Shown one piece after another: positions 1-7,987 of a stretch of DNA of 8,968 bases. The notes under the pieces are model-generated. The model ran no database searches, had not been told where the DNA came from, and saw only the letters and a program-made list of their open reading frames with translations. Source of the stretch: Candidatus Cloacimonadota bacterium (GTDB taxonomy: Bacteria > Cloacimonadota > Cloacimonadia > JGIOTU-2); assembly GCA_021160355.1 (NCBI GenBank), contig JAGHCS010000146.1, positions 1 through 8,968 of the forward strand, given 5' to 3'. Positions within the stretch are counted from its first letter, which is position 1. Each line of letters begins with the position of its first letter. The position numbers were made by a program, and so were the translations under genes.

Positions 1-13
1 ATCTTGTTTTATT

Positions 14-778
14 CTAATCAAGTTTTTTATGCAATGAGAAAAAGTTCTCTGCATTTTCTGTGGTTTGACGAGCAATTTCGTTGGGACTTTTCCCCTTGAT
101 TTCTGCAATGTTTTGAATAATATATTCAACATATTCTGGTCGATTTCTCTTTCCACGATACGGATAGGGAGTAAGGAAAGGCGCATCGGTTTCCACAAAA
201 TACCTGTCATCCGGCACATCCCGAATCGTTCCGAAATAATGACCTTTGTCAAAAGTGACAGAACCGGTAAACGATATAAACCATCCTTGTTCGAGCACAT
301 CCCGTGCAAAATTATAATCACCTGAAAAGCAATGAAAAACCACGCGTTCAGGGTTATATTTCTTTATCATATTAAATACATCTTCGTGAGCATTCCTGTC
401 ATGAATTATTGTGGGCATGTTTTTTTCGGCTGCAATTTTAAGCTGTGCCTGGAATACTTTTTTTTGCACATCTTTCGGACTCAGGTTTCTGTAATAATCA
501 AGCCCGATCTCTCCAAGTGCTACCACGGATTTATCAGTTAGTAATTCCAATAGGATTTTCTCATCATAGGATTCCGCATCGTGTGGATGCCAGCCAGCAG
601 CAGCATAGAGATTGGAATGATTATGTGCCAATTCAATTGCTTTTCTTGAGGTTACCTCATCGATTCCCACATTAATGATCGTCTTGATGCCCTTTGCAAA
701 TGCACGAGAGATGACCTCTTCCCTATCTTTATCATAGGAATCAAATTGCAGATGAGCGTGAGTGTCTATGAATTTCAT
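14..778 (-). CDS. tatD: TatD family metal-dependent hydrolase (YcfH-like DNase)
   Basis: 254-residue single-domain protein of the TatD/amidohydrolase TIM-barrel superfamily, a cytoplasmic two-metal hydrolase; characterised members act as 3'-5' DNases, but the substrate of this one is not shown by sequence. Metal-binding residues are all present: HxH at H7/H9 (DTHAHL), GWHPHD at 62-67, E90 in the GEIGLDYYR block, H126 in IIHDR, H149 in FHCFSGD and D198 in ETDAPFLTP, followed by the RGKRNRPEYV family signature from R208. Length is normal for the family. The ATG overlaps the stop of lpxK by four bases (ATGA), and an AAGGAA ribosome-binding site lies at 787-792, inside lpxK. It is the last gene of the visible operon; the stop codon is complete at 14-16 but only 13 bases follow, so any terminator is outside the window. 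Family assignment is firm; precise activity is inferred. Confidence 0.95.
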   Translation of the reverse strand: MKFIDTHAHLQFDSYDKDREEVISRAFAKGIKTIINVGIDEVTSRKAIELAHNHSNLYAAAGWHPHDAESYDEKILLELLTDKSVVALGEIGLDYYRNLSPKDVQKKVFQAQLKIAAEKNMPTIIHDRNAHEDVFNMIKKYNPERVVFHCFSGDYNFARDVLEQGWFISFTGSVTFDKGHYFGTIRDVPDDRYFVETDAPFLTPYPYRGKRNRPEYVEYIIQNIAEIKGKSPNEIARQTTENAENFFSLHKKLD

Positions 779-1848
779 GCACCGATTTCCTTCTTTAATT
801 TACCGAGAATGCCATTAAAAATATCCATTTCATTGATCTTTACTTCGAGTTTTGCGAAGTAAAATCTTTCCATATTAAAATCCAGTTCCTTCAATTTCAC
901 AAAATCCTTCTCTGTTGTAATGATCGCATCGATTTTCTGGTTTTCTGTCTTTTTTATAATACGAGCTATGTCATCTTTTGAGTACTCATAATGATCACTA
1001 AATTGGTAATGATGTGCAAATTTTATATCGAGCTCTTTTATGCTGTTCTCAAAAGAGGTAGGATTTCCGATTCCAGAGAGCAGAAATATTTTCTTCCCGG
1101 CAAAGAATGAAGAGAAATTCTTCGTTAAATCCATATAACGGACAAAATAATCAATGCGATATGAAGTTGAGAGGAAAGGTGTGGAATATTTTTCAAATAT
1201 CTGTGGGACACTGCATTCACCTTTTATATCATTAAGTACAAAACAATCAGCATATTTTATAGATTTTAAGGGCTCGCGGAGCATACCGGCTGGTGTGAGA
1301 AATCCGTTCCCTATTGGATTTTTCGCATTGAAAAGAAGAAAATCAAAATCATGATGTACCTTGATATGCTGATATGAGTCATCCAGAATTATGACGTCCG
1401 GATGAATTTTTTCTTCCAATAATCTGACTGCAGATTTTCTATTCTTTCCCACAACAACAGGAATTCCTTTCAGGTTATGAGCAAGAAGCAAGGGCTCATC
1501 TCCGGCTTGTAGCGCATACTCAAATATTTTATTTTCATCAGAGATCAGTTTGATGGTATTTTCATACGCACCTTTATAACCGCGATGTGAGACGGCAATA
1601 TTCATTCCCTCTTCTTGAAGAGCTCGTGCAAGCAGGATCGTGAATGGAGTTTTCCCGTTCCCGCCAATTGTAAGATTTCCCACAGATATAATAAATGTGT
1701 GAGATCTGTATTTCCTGAATAATTTCCATTTATACAGATTTCTTCTACACGTAAGAACCAGAGAAAAAAGAAAAGCAAGGGGTAAAAAGAAATATGAGAG
1801 AATGCTTCTCTTTACCCAATGCTTCTCAATAAATGAGTGAAAAGACAT
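775..1848 (-). CDS. lpxK: Tetraacyldisaccharide 4'-kinase (lipid A biosynthesis)
   Basis: 357-residue LpxK, which phosphorylates the 4' position of the tetraacyldisaccharide 1-phosphate precursor to give lipid IVA at the inner face of the inner membrane, using ATP. An N-terminal hydrophobic helix (about residues 15-36) provides the membrane anchor. The family P-loop follows as SVGNLT (55-60) and GGNGKTP (62-68), then SHRGYKG (87-93), DDSYQH (156-161, the DDxxQH motif with Ser-Tyr where Gly-Phe is common), GNGFLTPAGMLREPL (from 180), GIGNPTSFE (259-267), FSDHYEY (283-289) and TTEKDFVKL (311-319). Length is typical. The ATG lies two bases after the lemA stop with no recognisable Shine-Dalgarno sequence, so translational coupling to lemA is likely; the stop overlaps the tatD start. 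Its presence implies an outer membrane with lipid A. The SHRGY spelling, with His between Ser and Arg, appears to be a natural variant, not a frameshift. Confidence 0.96.
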   Translation of the reverse strand: MSFHSFIEKHWVKRSILSYFFLPLAFLFSLVLTCRRNLYKWKLFRKYRSHTFIISVGNLTIGGNGKTPFTILLARALQEEGMNIAVSHRGYKGAYENTIKLISDENKIFEYALQAGDEPLLLAHNLKGIPVVVGKNRKSAVRLLEEKIHPDVIILDDSYQHIKVHHDFDFLLFNAKNPIGNGFLTPAGMLREPLKSIKYADCFVLNDIKGECSVPQIFEKYSTPFLSTSYRIDYFVRYMDLTKNFSSFFAGKKIFLLSGIGNPTSFENSIKELDIKFAHHYQFSDHYEYSKDDIARIIKKTENQKIDAIITTEKDFVKLKELDFNMERFYFAKLEVKINEMDIFNGILGKLKKEIGA

Positions 1849-1850
1849 TG

Positions 1851-2432
1851 TTAGTCGAATTTAACTTGCGGGGTTTCTTTTTCGCTTTCGTCTATCTTGT
1901 AAAGAGGTTCTTTATCAAAATTGAAAATTCCCGCAAAGAGACTGTTCGGGAAAATAGAAATGTCTTTATTATAGAAAGTGACCGCTTCATTATATCTTCG
2001 TCGAGCAACTGCGATCCTATTTTCCGTTCCGGCAAGTTCGTCCTGAAGTCGGATGAAGTTCTGGTTCGCTTTGAGCTCGGGATAGGCTTCAACCGTCACC
2101 AAGAGCCGGGAGAGAGCGCCAGTTAGTTGGTTATTCGCATCGATCGATTCCTGGCGTGTCTCAGCTTTGCCGACACTTGCGCGTGCTTCTGTCACCTGCG
2201 TAAATACATCTTTTTCATGTGAAGCATAACCCTTGACTGTTTCCACTAAATTTGGAATAAGATCATAGCGTCTCTTCAACTGGTTCTCTACTTCAGCCCA
2301 ATTATTTTCAACATCGAGCTGTTCCTGTACAAAGGAGTTGTATTTGCCTTTGATATAGGCATATAGGGACACCGCAATAATCGCCAGAATAACAACAATA
2401 ATTATCGCAATAACGCATCCTTTATTTTTCAT
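1851..2432 (-). CDS. lemA: LemA family membrane protein
   Basis: 193-residue LemA-family protein. A single N-terminal membrane helix (about residues 6-27, rich in Ile/Val/Ala) precedes a helical domain beginning with the family signature around NSFVQEQLDVENNWAEVENQ, continuing into LKRRYDLIPNLVETVKGYAS. The C-terminal family block is also present (RRYNEAVTFYNKDI, then FPNSLFAGIFNF). Known members are small anchored helical-bundle proteins whose molecular role is poorly defined; some are linked to envelope stress or membrane proteases. The ATG has a strong GGAGGA ribosome-binding site at 2436-2441, in the 12-base gap after the tricorn-like gene, and lpxK starts two bases after its stop. No TPM-domain or HtpX-type partner, often found beside lemA, is visible here; instead the upstream neighbour is an exported peptidase. 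Family membership is clear; function is not. Confidence 0.95.
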   Translation of the reverse strand: MKNKGCVIAIIIVVILAIIAVSLYAYIKGKYNSFVQEQLDVENNWAEVENQLKRRYDLIPNLVETVKGYASHEKDVFTQVTEARASVGKAETRQESIDANNQLTGALSRLLVTVEAYPELKANQNFIRLQDELAGTENRIAVARRRYNEAVTFYNKDISIFPNSLFAGIFNFDKEPLYKIDESEKETPQVKFD

Positions 2433-2444
2433 GTATCCTCCGTT

Positions 2445-5400
2445 TTATTTAAGTTCCTTTAATATTTCTTCTATTGCTTTTTTCAACTGAACATCATCAT
2501 CAGCAATTTTTTGTTCATTAGTTAAGTCAAGATATATATCAGGTTTTGCCCCCGTACCTTCCATGTTTACATTATCCGCAGAATACCAGCCATTACCAGG
2601 CATACGCATGCTCGATCCATCCATAAAGTTGATGTGCCCTGTCCCTATTACAGATCCGCTTGTGGGCATACCTATGACTTTTCCCAGCTTAAAATGTTTA
2701 TAGATATTCGGGAATATTTCTGCATCGGAAAATGAATTTTGATTGATGAGCAGGATCGTTGGTTTGGTCCATGTATCTCCGGGAAAGTTTTGTTTTTCTA
2801 CGTTGAATATTCTGTTCGTGGTAAAGGCATAGGGCTTTTTAGTAAGCAATTCTATAAGCCAGTCATGTATCCAGCCGCCCGGATTATTACGTACATCGAT
2901 TATAAGCGCATCTTTTTGCCAGTTATTAGCAAAGACATCCTGCACAAAATCCTCATATGAACCCCATCCCATATTTCTGATATGAGCATAACCGATTTTA
3001 TCATCAGTGAGTTCGTTTACGATTTCTCTGCGGTCTTCTACCCAGTTATCATAGTTCATCATATAATTCTGCCACCAGCTAAGTCCCTTGAATGCTACAG
3101 TTGCGATGCTATCCGGTGTCTGGATCTTCATAGTGATTTTTTCATCTATCTTGTTAAAAAATAACGGAGTGATTGGAGTATCTTCAGTTATTTCTACTCC
3201 ATCGACCTCAAGAAGAACATCTCCCGGTTTGATATTGTAGGGCTTATTAAGTTTGGATTTTCTGTAGATCTTTTTGAATTTGATACCTTTTTTTGGAATA
3301 TCTTTAAAATCAAGTAAAAATCCGCCGTAAGCTATATCATGTTGTGGGACAGGATTATCGTTCCGTGCATAAAAGCCAGTATGAGAGGCATTTACTTCAC
3401 CCATCATTTCAGAGTAGATCTCTTCCATGATTTCCGGTGAGTAGGCGTAGTCCATATAAGGATAGTACGTTTTGAACGCCTTATCCCAATCAATAGTATG
3501 CATATCAGGATCATAGAAACCCATTTGGAAAGCTTTCCATGCCTGCTCAAACACAGTTTTATTTAAAGCGAGGGTATTATATTTGTATTCAAATTTATTT
3601 TCAAGCGTTTCAATCGTGCCACTTGTTGTGATTTTTTTCAAGGATTCTGATTCAATACAATAGAAGCAATCATTTTTTTTATTATATATCATATGGCGGG
3701 GACGAGAAAAAAATGTGGTGATCTCCTCGTCCTTTTTTCCTTCATAATCTACTTTCCTCAGTGAATAATTATCATCATCTTGCGAACGATTAACATAATA
3801 TAAAATACTATCTTTATCTGTTGCAATAAGGTAGTTGTCTCCCAGTTTGGAAGTTATCACCTTTACACGCTTTCTGATATCCTCTAAATCGATAGTGACA
3901 TTTATGCTATCTTCTTCTACACTATCTTTTACATCATCCTCTTTTTCAGCATCCTTATCTTTATTCTTTTTTGATTTTTTATCCTTACCTTCCTTATCCT
4001 CATCTTCAGGATTCAGAATATCTTTCCAGTAATCTTTATAATCCCAGAAATCCTCTTTTGCATGAAGTTCCATTCTGCAGATATCCTGATTTCTATTGAA
4101 GAAAACATATGCTCCTTGCTTACCCCAGATGAGTGAATGCATGTTTCCATGATAGGGATAAAGAGATGTTTTTTCTTTGGTTTCAAAATTATAAAGATAG
4201 AGGATCTCATCCCATGTACCGGGAGTGAGTACAAAATAGAGTGCAAATTTCTTATCAGGACTTACTGAGAATCTCGAACTCACAACCTGGTCCGTGATCA
4301 GCTTTTCCACTTTTTCGTCTTCATTTTTTACAAGTGCAATTTGATTTCTTGCTTTTTCGTCCGAGTATTGCACAAACAGTCCCATATCTTCTTCATAAGC
4401 AATATCCTGTACGTACCTATCTTTGAACCAGGAAATTTTATCAAAGTTATCAGGTTTTTTAATATTGGTTTTATATAGTTGCATATTTCCCATATCAGAG
4501 CTTGTAAAATAGATCGTCTGATTATCATCGGCAATTGCAATACTCTCTATACCTTTTTGGGTTTTGGTCAACTGCTTGACCTCTCCACCCTTTTCAGGCA
4601 TCGCGAAAAGATCAAATTTATAGGTAAAGGCAATCATTTTCCCATTCGGGGAAATAGAAAAGTTAGATGCCTGATTGATGTATTCATTTGTAACCTCGAA
4701 GCTCTTAAGAAAATCCTGTTTGATCTCAATTGGTATTTTTTTATATTTTTCTGATTGTGCATTGTATGACCACAGCTCATCAAACCTTTTAAAAACCATG
4801 TTGTCATTTTGACGCGCAATAGAAAGTTGTGTGGCAGACCAATAATCGAAATCAGTGAGTTTTTGAGGATGGGAAAAATCCATTCCTTCAACATAATAGA
4901 TCTGAAAAACCGCTCTATTCTCTTTCACGAAATCCGCACCAACAAAGTAGATACGGTTGTTCACGTATGAGCATACGGGATATTTTTCTGTATATTCAGT
5001 ATCGGTAAGCTGAGTATAGGATTTTTCTTTTATGTTATATTCCCAGATCTGACCGTTGACACTTCCTACATATCTTTCACGCGTGTCATACCCCCTATTG
5101 CTGTAAATGATCTTTTTATTATCTGGAGTGAGCTGAGCAAGACTGCTGCCGATTTCAGTGATCAATGTTGGATGAGTGCCATCAAGAGGGACTTCTATAA
5201 AATTCCAACCGTTAGGTAGTTCATATCGACTCGCAAGGACTTTTTTCCCGTTTGAGAACCAGTCCACGACAGTAACTCTTTCTTTAGATATGCATTCAGC
5301 TGTGCCACCTTCTGCGGGTATAAGATACGTTCCCCAGAATCCATCACGATTCGAGTTAAAGGCAATAGTTTTTCCGTCCGGTGAATAAGATGGATAGGAA

Positions 5401-5594
5401 TCATTTCCTTTGGAAACCGTGAGTCTTTTCGCTTCTCCACCTTCGATTGGAACAGTCCAGAGATCTGACATATAGGAGAAACAAATCGTGGTTCCGTCAG
5501 GTGAAATTGCAGGTTGTTGCATAAAATGCGGTTCGAGCGCAAAGAGTGAAGCGTACACTAATAAGATAAAAATTAGCACAATAATTTTTTTCAT
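2445..5594 (-). CDS. Secreted tricorn-type S41 peptidase with propeller domains and PDZ
   Basis: 1049-residue homologue of tricorn protease. The order matches the Thermoplasma enzyme: a first beta-propeller (about 22-300) and a second (about 305-670) built from PD40/WD40-like blades with repeated SPDGKxIAF-type motifs, a small C1 helical domain (about 675-750), a PDZ domain (about 755-845) and the S41 catalytic core (about 850-1049). All tricorn catalytic positions appear to be present: S737-H738 (NASHTG), S956-D957 (NSFSDAE) and E1012 (NMEGTG). Unlike the cytosolic archaeal protein it begins with a signal peptide (KK, hydrophobic core, likely cleavage after A19 in SLFA-LEP), so it should act in the periplasm or outside. 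A very charged Lys/Asp/Glu linker occupies about 529-565 within the second propeller. Start is set by the signal peptide and an AGGGGA site upstream; it lies 21 bases after nrdJ. Expected activity is processive trimming of oligopeptides; the substrate is unknown. Confidence 0.93.
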   Translation of the reverse strand: MKKIIVLIFILLVYASLFALEPHFMQQPAISPDGTTICFSYMSDLWTVPIEGGEAKRLTVSKGNDSYPSYSPDGKTIAFNSNRDGFWGTYLIPAEGGTAECISKERVTVVDWFSNGKKVLASRYELPNGWNFIEVPLDGTHPTLITEIGSSLAQLTPDNKKIIYSNRGYDTRERYVGSVNGQIWEYNIKEKSYTQLTDTEYTEKYPVCSYVNNRIYFVGADFVKENRAVFQIYYVEGMDFSHPQKLTDFDYWSATQLSIARQNDNMVFKRFDELWSYNAQSEKYKKIPIEIKQDFLKSFEVTNEYINQASNFSISPNGKMIAFTYKFDLFAMPEKGGEVKQLTKTQKGIESIAIADDNQTIYFTSSDMGNMQLYKTNIKKPDNFDKISWFKDRYVQDIAYEEDMGLFVQYSDEKARNQIALVKNEDEKVEKLITDQVVSSRFSVSPDKKFALYFVLTPGTWDEILYLYNFETKEKTSLYPYHGNMHSLIWGKQGAYVFFNRNQDICRMELHAKEDFWDYKDYWKDILNPEDEDKEGKDKKSKKNKDKDAEKEDDVKDSVEEDSINVTIDLEDIRKRVKVITSKLGDNYLIATDKDSILYYVNRSQDDDNYSLRKVDYEGKKDEEITTFFSRPRHMIYNKKNDCFYCIESESLKKITTSGTIETLENKFEYKYNTLALNKTVFEQAWKAFQMGFYDPDMHTIDWDKAFKTYYPYMDYAYSPEIMEEIYSEMMGEVNASHTGFYARNDNPVPQHDIAYGGFLLDFKDIPKKGIKFKKIYRKSKLNKPYNIKPGDVLLEVDGVEITEDTPITPLFFNKIDEKITMKIQTPDSIATVAFKGLSWWQNYMMNYDNWVEDRREIVNELTDDKIGYAHIRNMGWGSYEDFVQDVFANNWQKDALIIDVRNNPGGWIHDWLIELLTKKPYAFTTNRIFNVEKQNFPGDTWTKPTILLINQNSFSDAEIFPNIYKHFKLGKVIGMPTSGSVIGTGHINFMDGSSMRMPGNGWYSADNVNMEGTGAKPDIYLDLTNEQKIADDDVQLKKAIEEILKELK

Positions 5595-5615
5595 GGTATA
5601 TCCCCTAATAATATT

Positions 5616-7883
5616 TTAGCTGCACTTTGACCAGCCGCAGATAGGGCAGGTTTTACATCCCTCTTTAAATTCAAGAGTTGCGCCACATTCCGGACACATC
5701 GAACCAACTGGCGTGGTCTCATCATAGGAAGGGCTTTCAACGATGACCTTTAGTTGGTCTTTTCCTGCAGCTTCCTTGGTTTTCTTTAGTCCGTTACCGT
5801 CCTGTTCGAGAAATTCAATAAGTGCATTTGCAATCGCATCGGCACAGGAATGTATCTTTTTGCCCTTTGACCACATTGGCGCAGGACACCTTATAAGCCG
5901 AAGCTGTTTTACAATAGATTCCACCTTCACATTCGAGCGGAGCGCGAGCGATATCAAACGTGCAATTGCTTCAAGCTGAGCTGAAGCACACCCGCCTACC
6001 TTGCCCATTTGCGTAAAGACCTCGCAAGGACCGGTCTCATCGATATTTATAGTAACATAAAGATGCCCGCAACCGGTATTCACTTTTTTTGTCACACCAA
6101 ATGTCGTTTCGGGACGATGGCGCGGTTCAATCCTTGTGCGGTCATGTTCGCGCATTTTTTTGCCTACATTAAGCACCTGTTCATCTCTGCTGCCGTCACG
6201 ATAAACCGTCACACCTTTGCAGCCTAGCTGATAGGCAAGCATGTATGAAGTGTAAATATCCTCTTTCGTGGCATAGTTCGGGAAATTGATTGTTTTGGAA
6301 ACTGCGTTATCAACAAATTCCTGGAATGCAGCCTGCATCCTGATATGCCACTCGGGAGTAATGTCATGAGCAGTAACAAATACGCGTTTCACGTCATCAG
6401 AAACTTCATCTATCTCCTGGAGCGAGCCCTTTTCCGAAATCTTCTCCATTATTTCTTTAGAATAGAATTTTCGTTCCTGTGCGATTTCTTCAAAATATTT
6501 ATTCACATAGAGTAGTTTCTCGCCGTCCATCACATTTTTAATATATACTAATGAAAAAATGGGCTCGACTCCGCTTGAGGTATCCGCGATCATACTGATC
6601 GTTCCTGTGGGAGCAATAGTAGTAGTCGTGGCATTGCGAATGCCTTTTTCTTTGATCTCGGCAATAAGATCAGCCCAGTTCATCTTATAACCTTCCCGTA
6701 AAAAAGTGCCCTTTTTATAGATGCTCTGGCTAAAATTTGGGAATGATCCTTTTTCGACAGCGAGCTGCATCGAGCGTTCTTTCGAGTAGTAATCTACGAA
6801 TTCCATGATCTCTCTACCCATGTCCGTTGCTTCGTCAGAGCAGTAAGCGATATTAAGTTGAAGAAGCAGGTCAGCCCAACCCATGATACCCAATCCTATC
6901 TTTCTGTTTTTCTTAACCTGTTTCTCGATCTCGGGAAGAGGAAATGCAGAACGGTCGATCACATCATCGAGAAAATCTACAGCAGTATATACTGTTTGCT
7001 TGAGAAGGTCCCAGTCAATAGCTCCGTTCTTCACCATGAGCGCCAGATTGATGGATCCGAGATTGCATGCTTCGTTAGCAAGCAGGGGCTGCTCTCCGCA
7101 AGGATTTGTTGCTTCGATCTTTCCATCTTTGGGTGTGGGATTATATCTATCCAACCGATCCAGGAACACGATACCGGGCTCGCCGTTCTTATAAGCCATT
7201 TCAACGATAAGTTCGAAGACGTCCTGGGCTTTTAGGCGTTTTTTAACTTTGCCGGTATGAGGTGCGATGAGTTCATATTCTTCGTCGTTCTTCACTGCAT
7301 CCATAAATGTTTCAGTAAGCCCGACACTTATATTGAAATTTGTCAGTTCTGTATTTTTCTCTTTTGCTTTGATAAAATCTATAATATCTGGATGGTCGAT
7401 ATTGAGGATTGCCATGTTTGCGCCACGGCGTGTTCCCCCCTGTTTAACTGCATCGGTTGCGGAATTGAAAACTTTCATAAAGGTTATCGGACCGCTTGAA
7501 ACCCCGCTGGTCGATCCGACACGTGCATTATGTTCACGGAGATTAGAAAACGAAAAACCAGTCCCTCCACCGCTTTTATGAATGAGTGCTGCATTCTTTA
7601 CCGCATCGAAAATGCTGTGCATGCTGTCTTTGATAGGAAGCACAAAACAAGCGGAAAGCTGCTGTAGATCGTTTCCTGCATTCATAAGAGTGGGAGAATT
7701 GGGCAGGAAATAGCAGCTATTCATGATGTTGAAATAACGCTTTGCTTTCTCTTTATTCCCCCCTGCAATGTTCTCACTCACGCGGGTAAGCATAGCCTTT
7801 TCGTCCTCAATAATATCACCCATCTGATCTTTTTTGAAATATCTTTTTTTCAGCACTGCACGAGCATTATCAGAAAGCTCCAT
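5616..7883 (-). CDS. nrdJ: Adenosylcobalamin-dependent (class II) ribonucleoside-diphosphate reductase
   Basis: 755-residue class II ribonucleotide reductase, which converts ribonucleotides to deoxyribonucleotides using a thiyl radical generated from adenosylcobalamin, without oxygen. Visible residues: the redox cysteine pair C79 (LSACFVLP) and C273 (EACNLGS); the active-site finger NPCGE with N260, radical cysteine C262 and E264; the KSGGGTGFSFS loop (103-113); GGTRRGANMA (149-158); and APTGTISMIADTSSGVEP (424-441). A TSCPD domain lies at about 590-695. The C-terminus is a cysteine-rich zinc-ribbon-like tail (C730, C733, C743, C746, C749, C754), the usual tail that relays electrons to the active-site disulfide. 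There is no N-terminal ATP-cone. Length is normal for bacterial NrdJ lacking that cone. The ATG has a GGAGGAA ribosome-binding site (7888-7894). Upstream is the adenosyltransferase that makes its cofactor. No class I or III reductase gene is in this window. Confidence 0.97.
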   Translation of the reverse strand: MELSDNARAVLKKRYFKKDQMGDIIEDEKAMLTRVSENIAGGNKEKAKRYFNIMNSCYFLPNSPTLMNAGNDLQQLSACFVLPIKDSMHSIFDAVKNAALIHKSGGGTGFSFSNLREHNARVGSTSGVSSGPITFMKVFNSATDAVKQGGTRRGANMAILNIDHPDIIDFIKAKEKNTELTNFNISVGLTETFMDAVKNDEEYELIAPHTGKVKKRLKAQDVFELIVEMAYKNGEPGIVFLDRLDRYNPTPKDGKIEATNPCGEQPLLANEACNLGSINLALMVKNGAIDWDLLKQTVYTAVDFLDDVIDRSAFPLPEIEKQVKKNRKIGLGIMGWADLLLQLNIAYCSDEATDMGREIMEFVDYYSKERSMQLAVEKGSFPNFSQSIYKKGTFLREGYKMNWADLIAEIKEKGIRNATTTTIAPTGTISMIADTSSGVEPIFSLVYIKNVMDGEKLLYVNKYFEEIAQERKFYSKEIMEKISEKGSLQEIDEVSDDVKRVFVTAHDITPEWHIRMQAAFQEFVDNAVSKTINFPNYATKEDIYTSYMLAYQLGCKGVTVYRDGSRDEQVLNVGKKMREHDRTRIEPRHRPETTFGVTKKVNTGCGHLYVTINIDETGPCEVFTQMGKVGGCASAQLEAIARLISLALRSNVKVESIVKQLRLIRCPAPMWSKGKKIHSCADAIANALIEFLEQDGNGLKKTKEAAGKDQLKVIVESPSYDETTPVGSMCPECGATLEFKEGCKTCPICGWSKCS

Positions 7884-7987
7884 TGAATTCCTCCGTGATT
7901 AGATTCAGCATCCTTTAGCAGTTAATCTTCAGGATGGTATAATTTGGGACACTCAATTTTTTTACGTCAAATGGTTTGAATATTTTT
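7884..7987 (-). other. nrdJ leader (cobO-nrdJ intergenic gap)
   Basis: 104 bases separate cobO from nrdJ, the widest gap in the block. It holds the nrdJ ribosome-binding site (GGAGGAA, 7888-7894) and, just upstream, a 6-bp inverted repeat (CATCCT at 7909-7914 and AGGATG at 7931-7936, 16-base loop). A TTGACG hexamer on the minus strand at 7967-7972 resembles a -35 box, but no good -10 hexamer lies at the right distance (TATACC is 23 bases away). No cobalamin-riboswitch signature and no T-tract terminator were found. The gap may hold a separate nrdJ promoter, but the sequence does not show one clearly. Confidence 0.35.

Noticed and set aside
3835..4032. Plus-strand frame rich in Ser/Phe/Leu opposite the tricorn-like gene
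   Set aside because: It is the antisense of the Lys/Asp/Glu-rich linker (residues about 529-565), so its low-complexity look is a by-product.
6858..7581. Several plus-strand open frames of 80-125 codons inside nrdJ
   Set aside because: They run antisense to a highly conserved coding sequence, have no ribosome-binding sites or recognisable domains, and are explained as antisense shadows.
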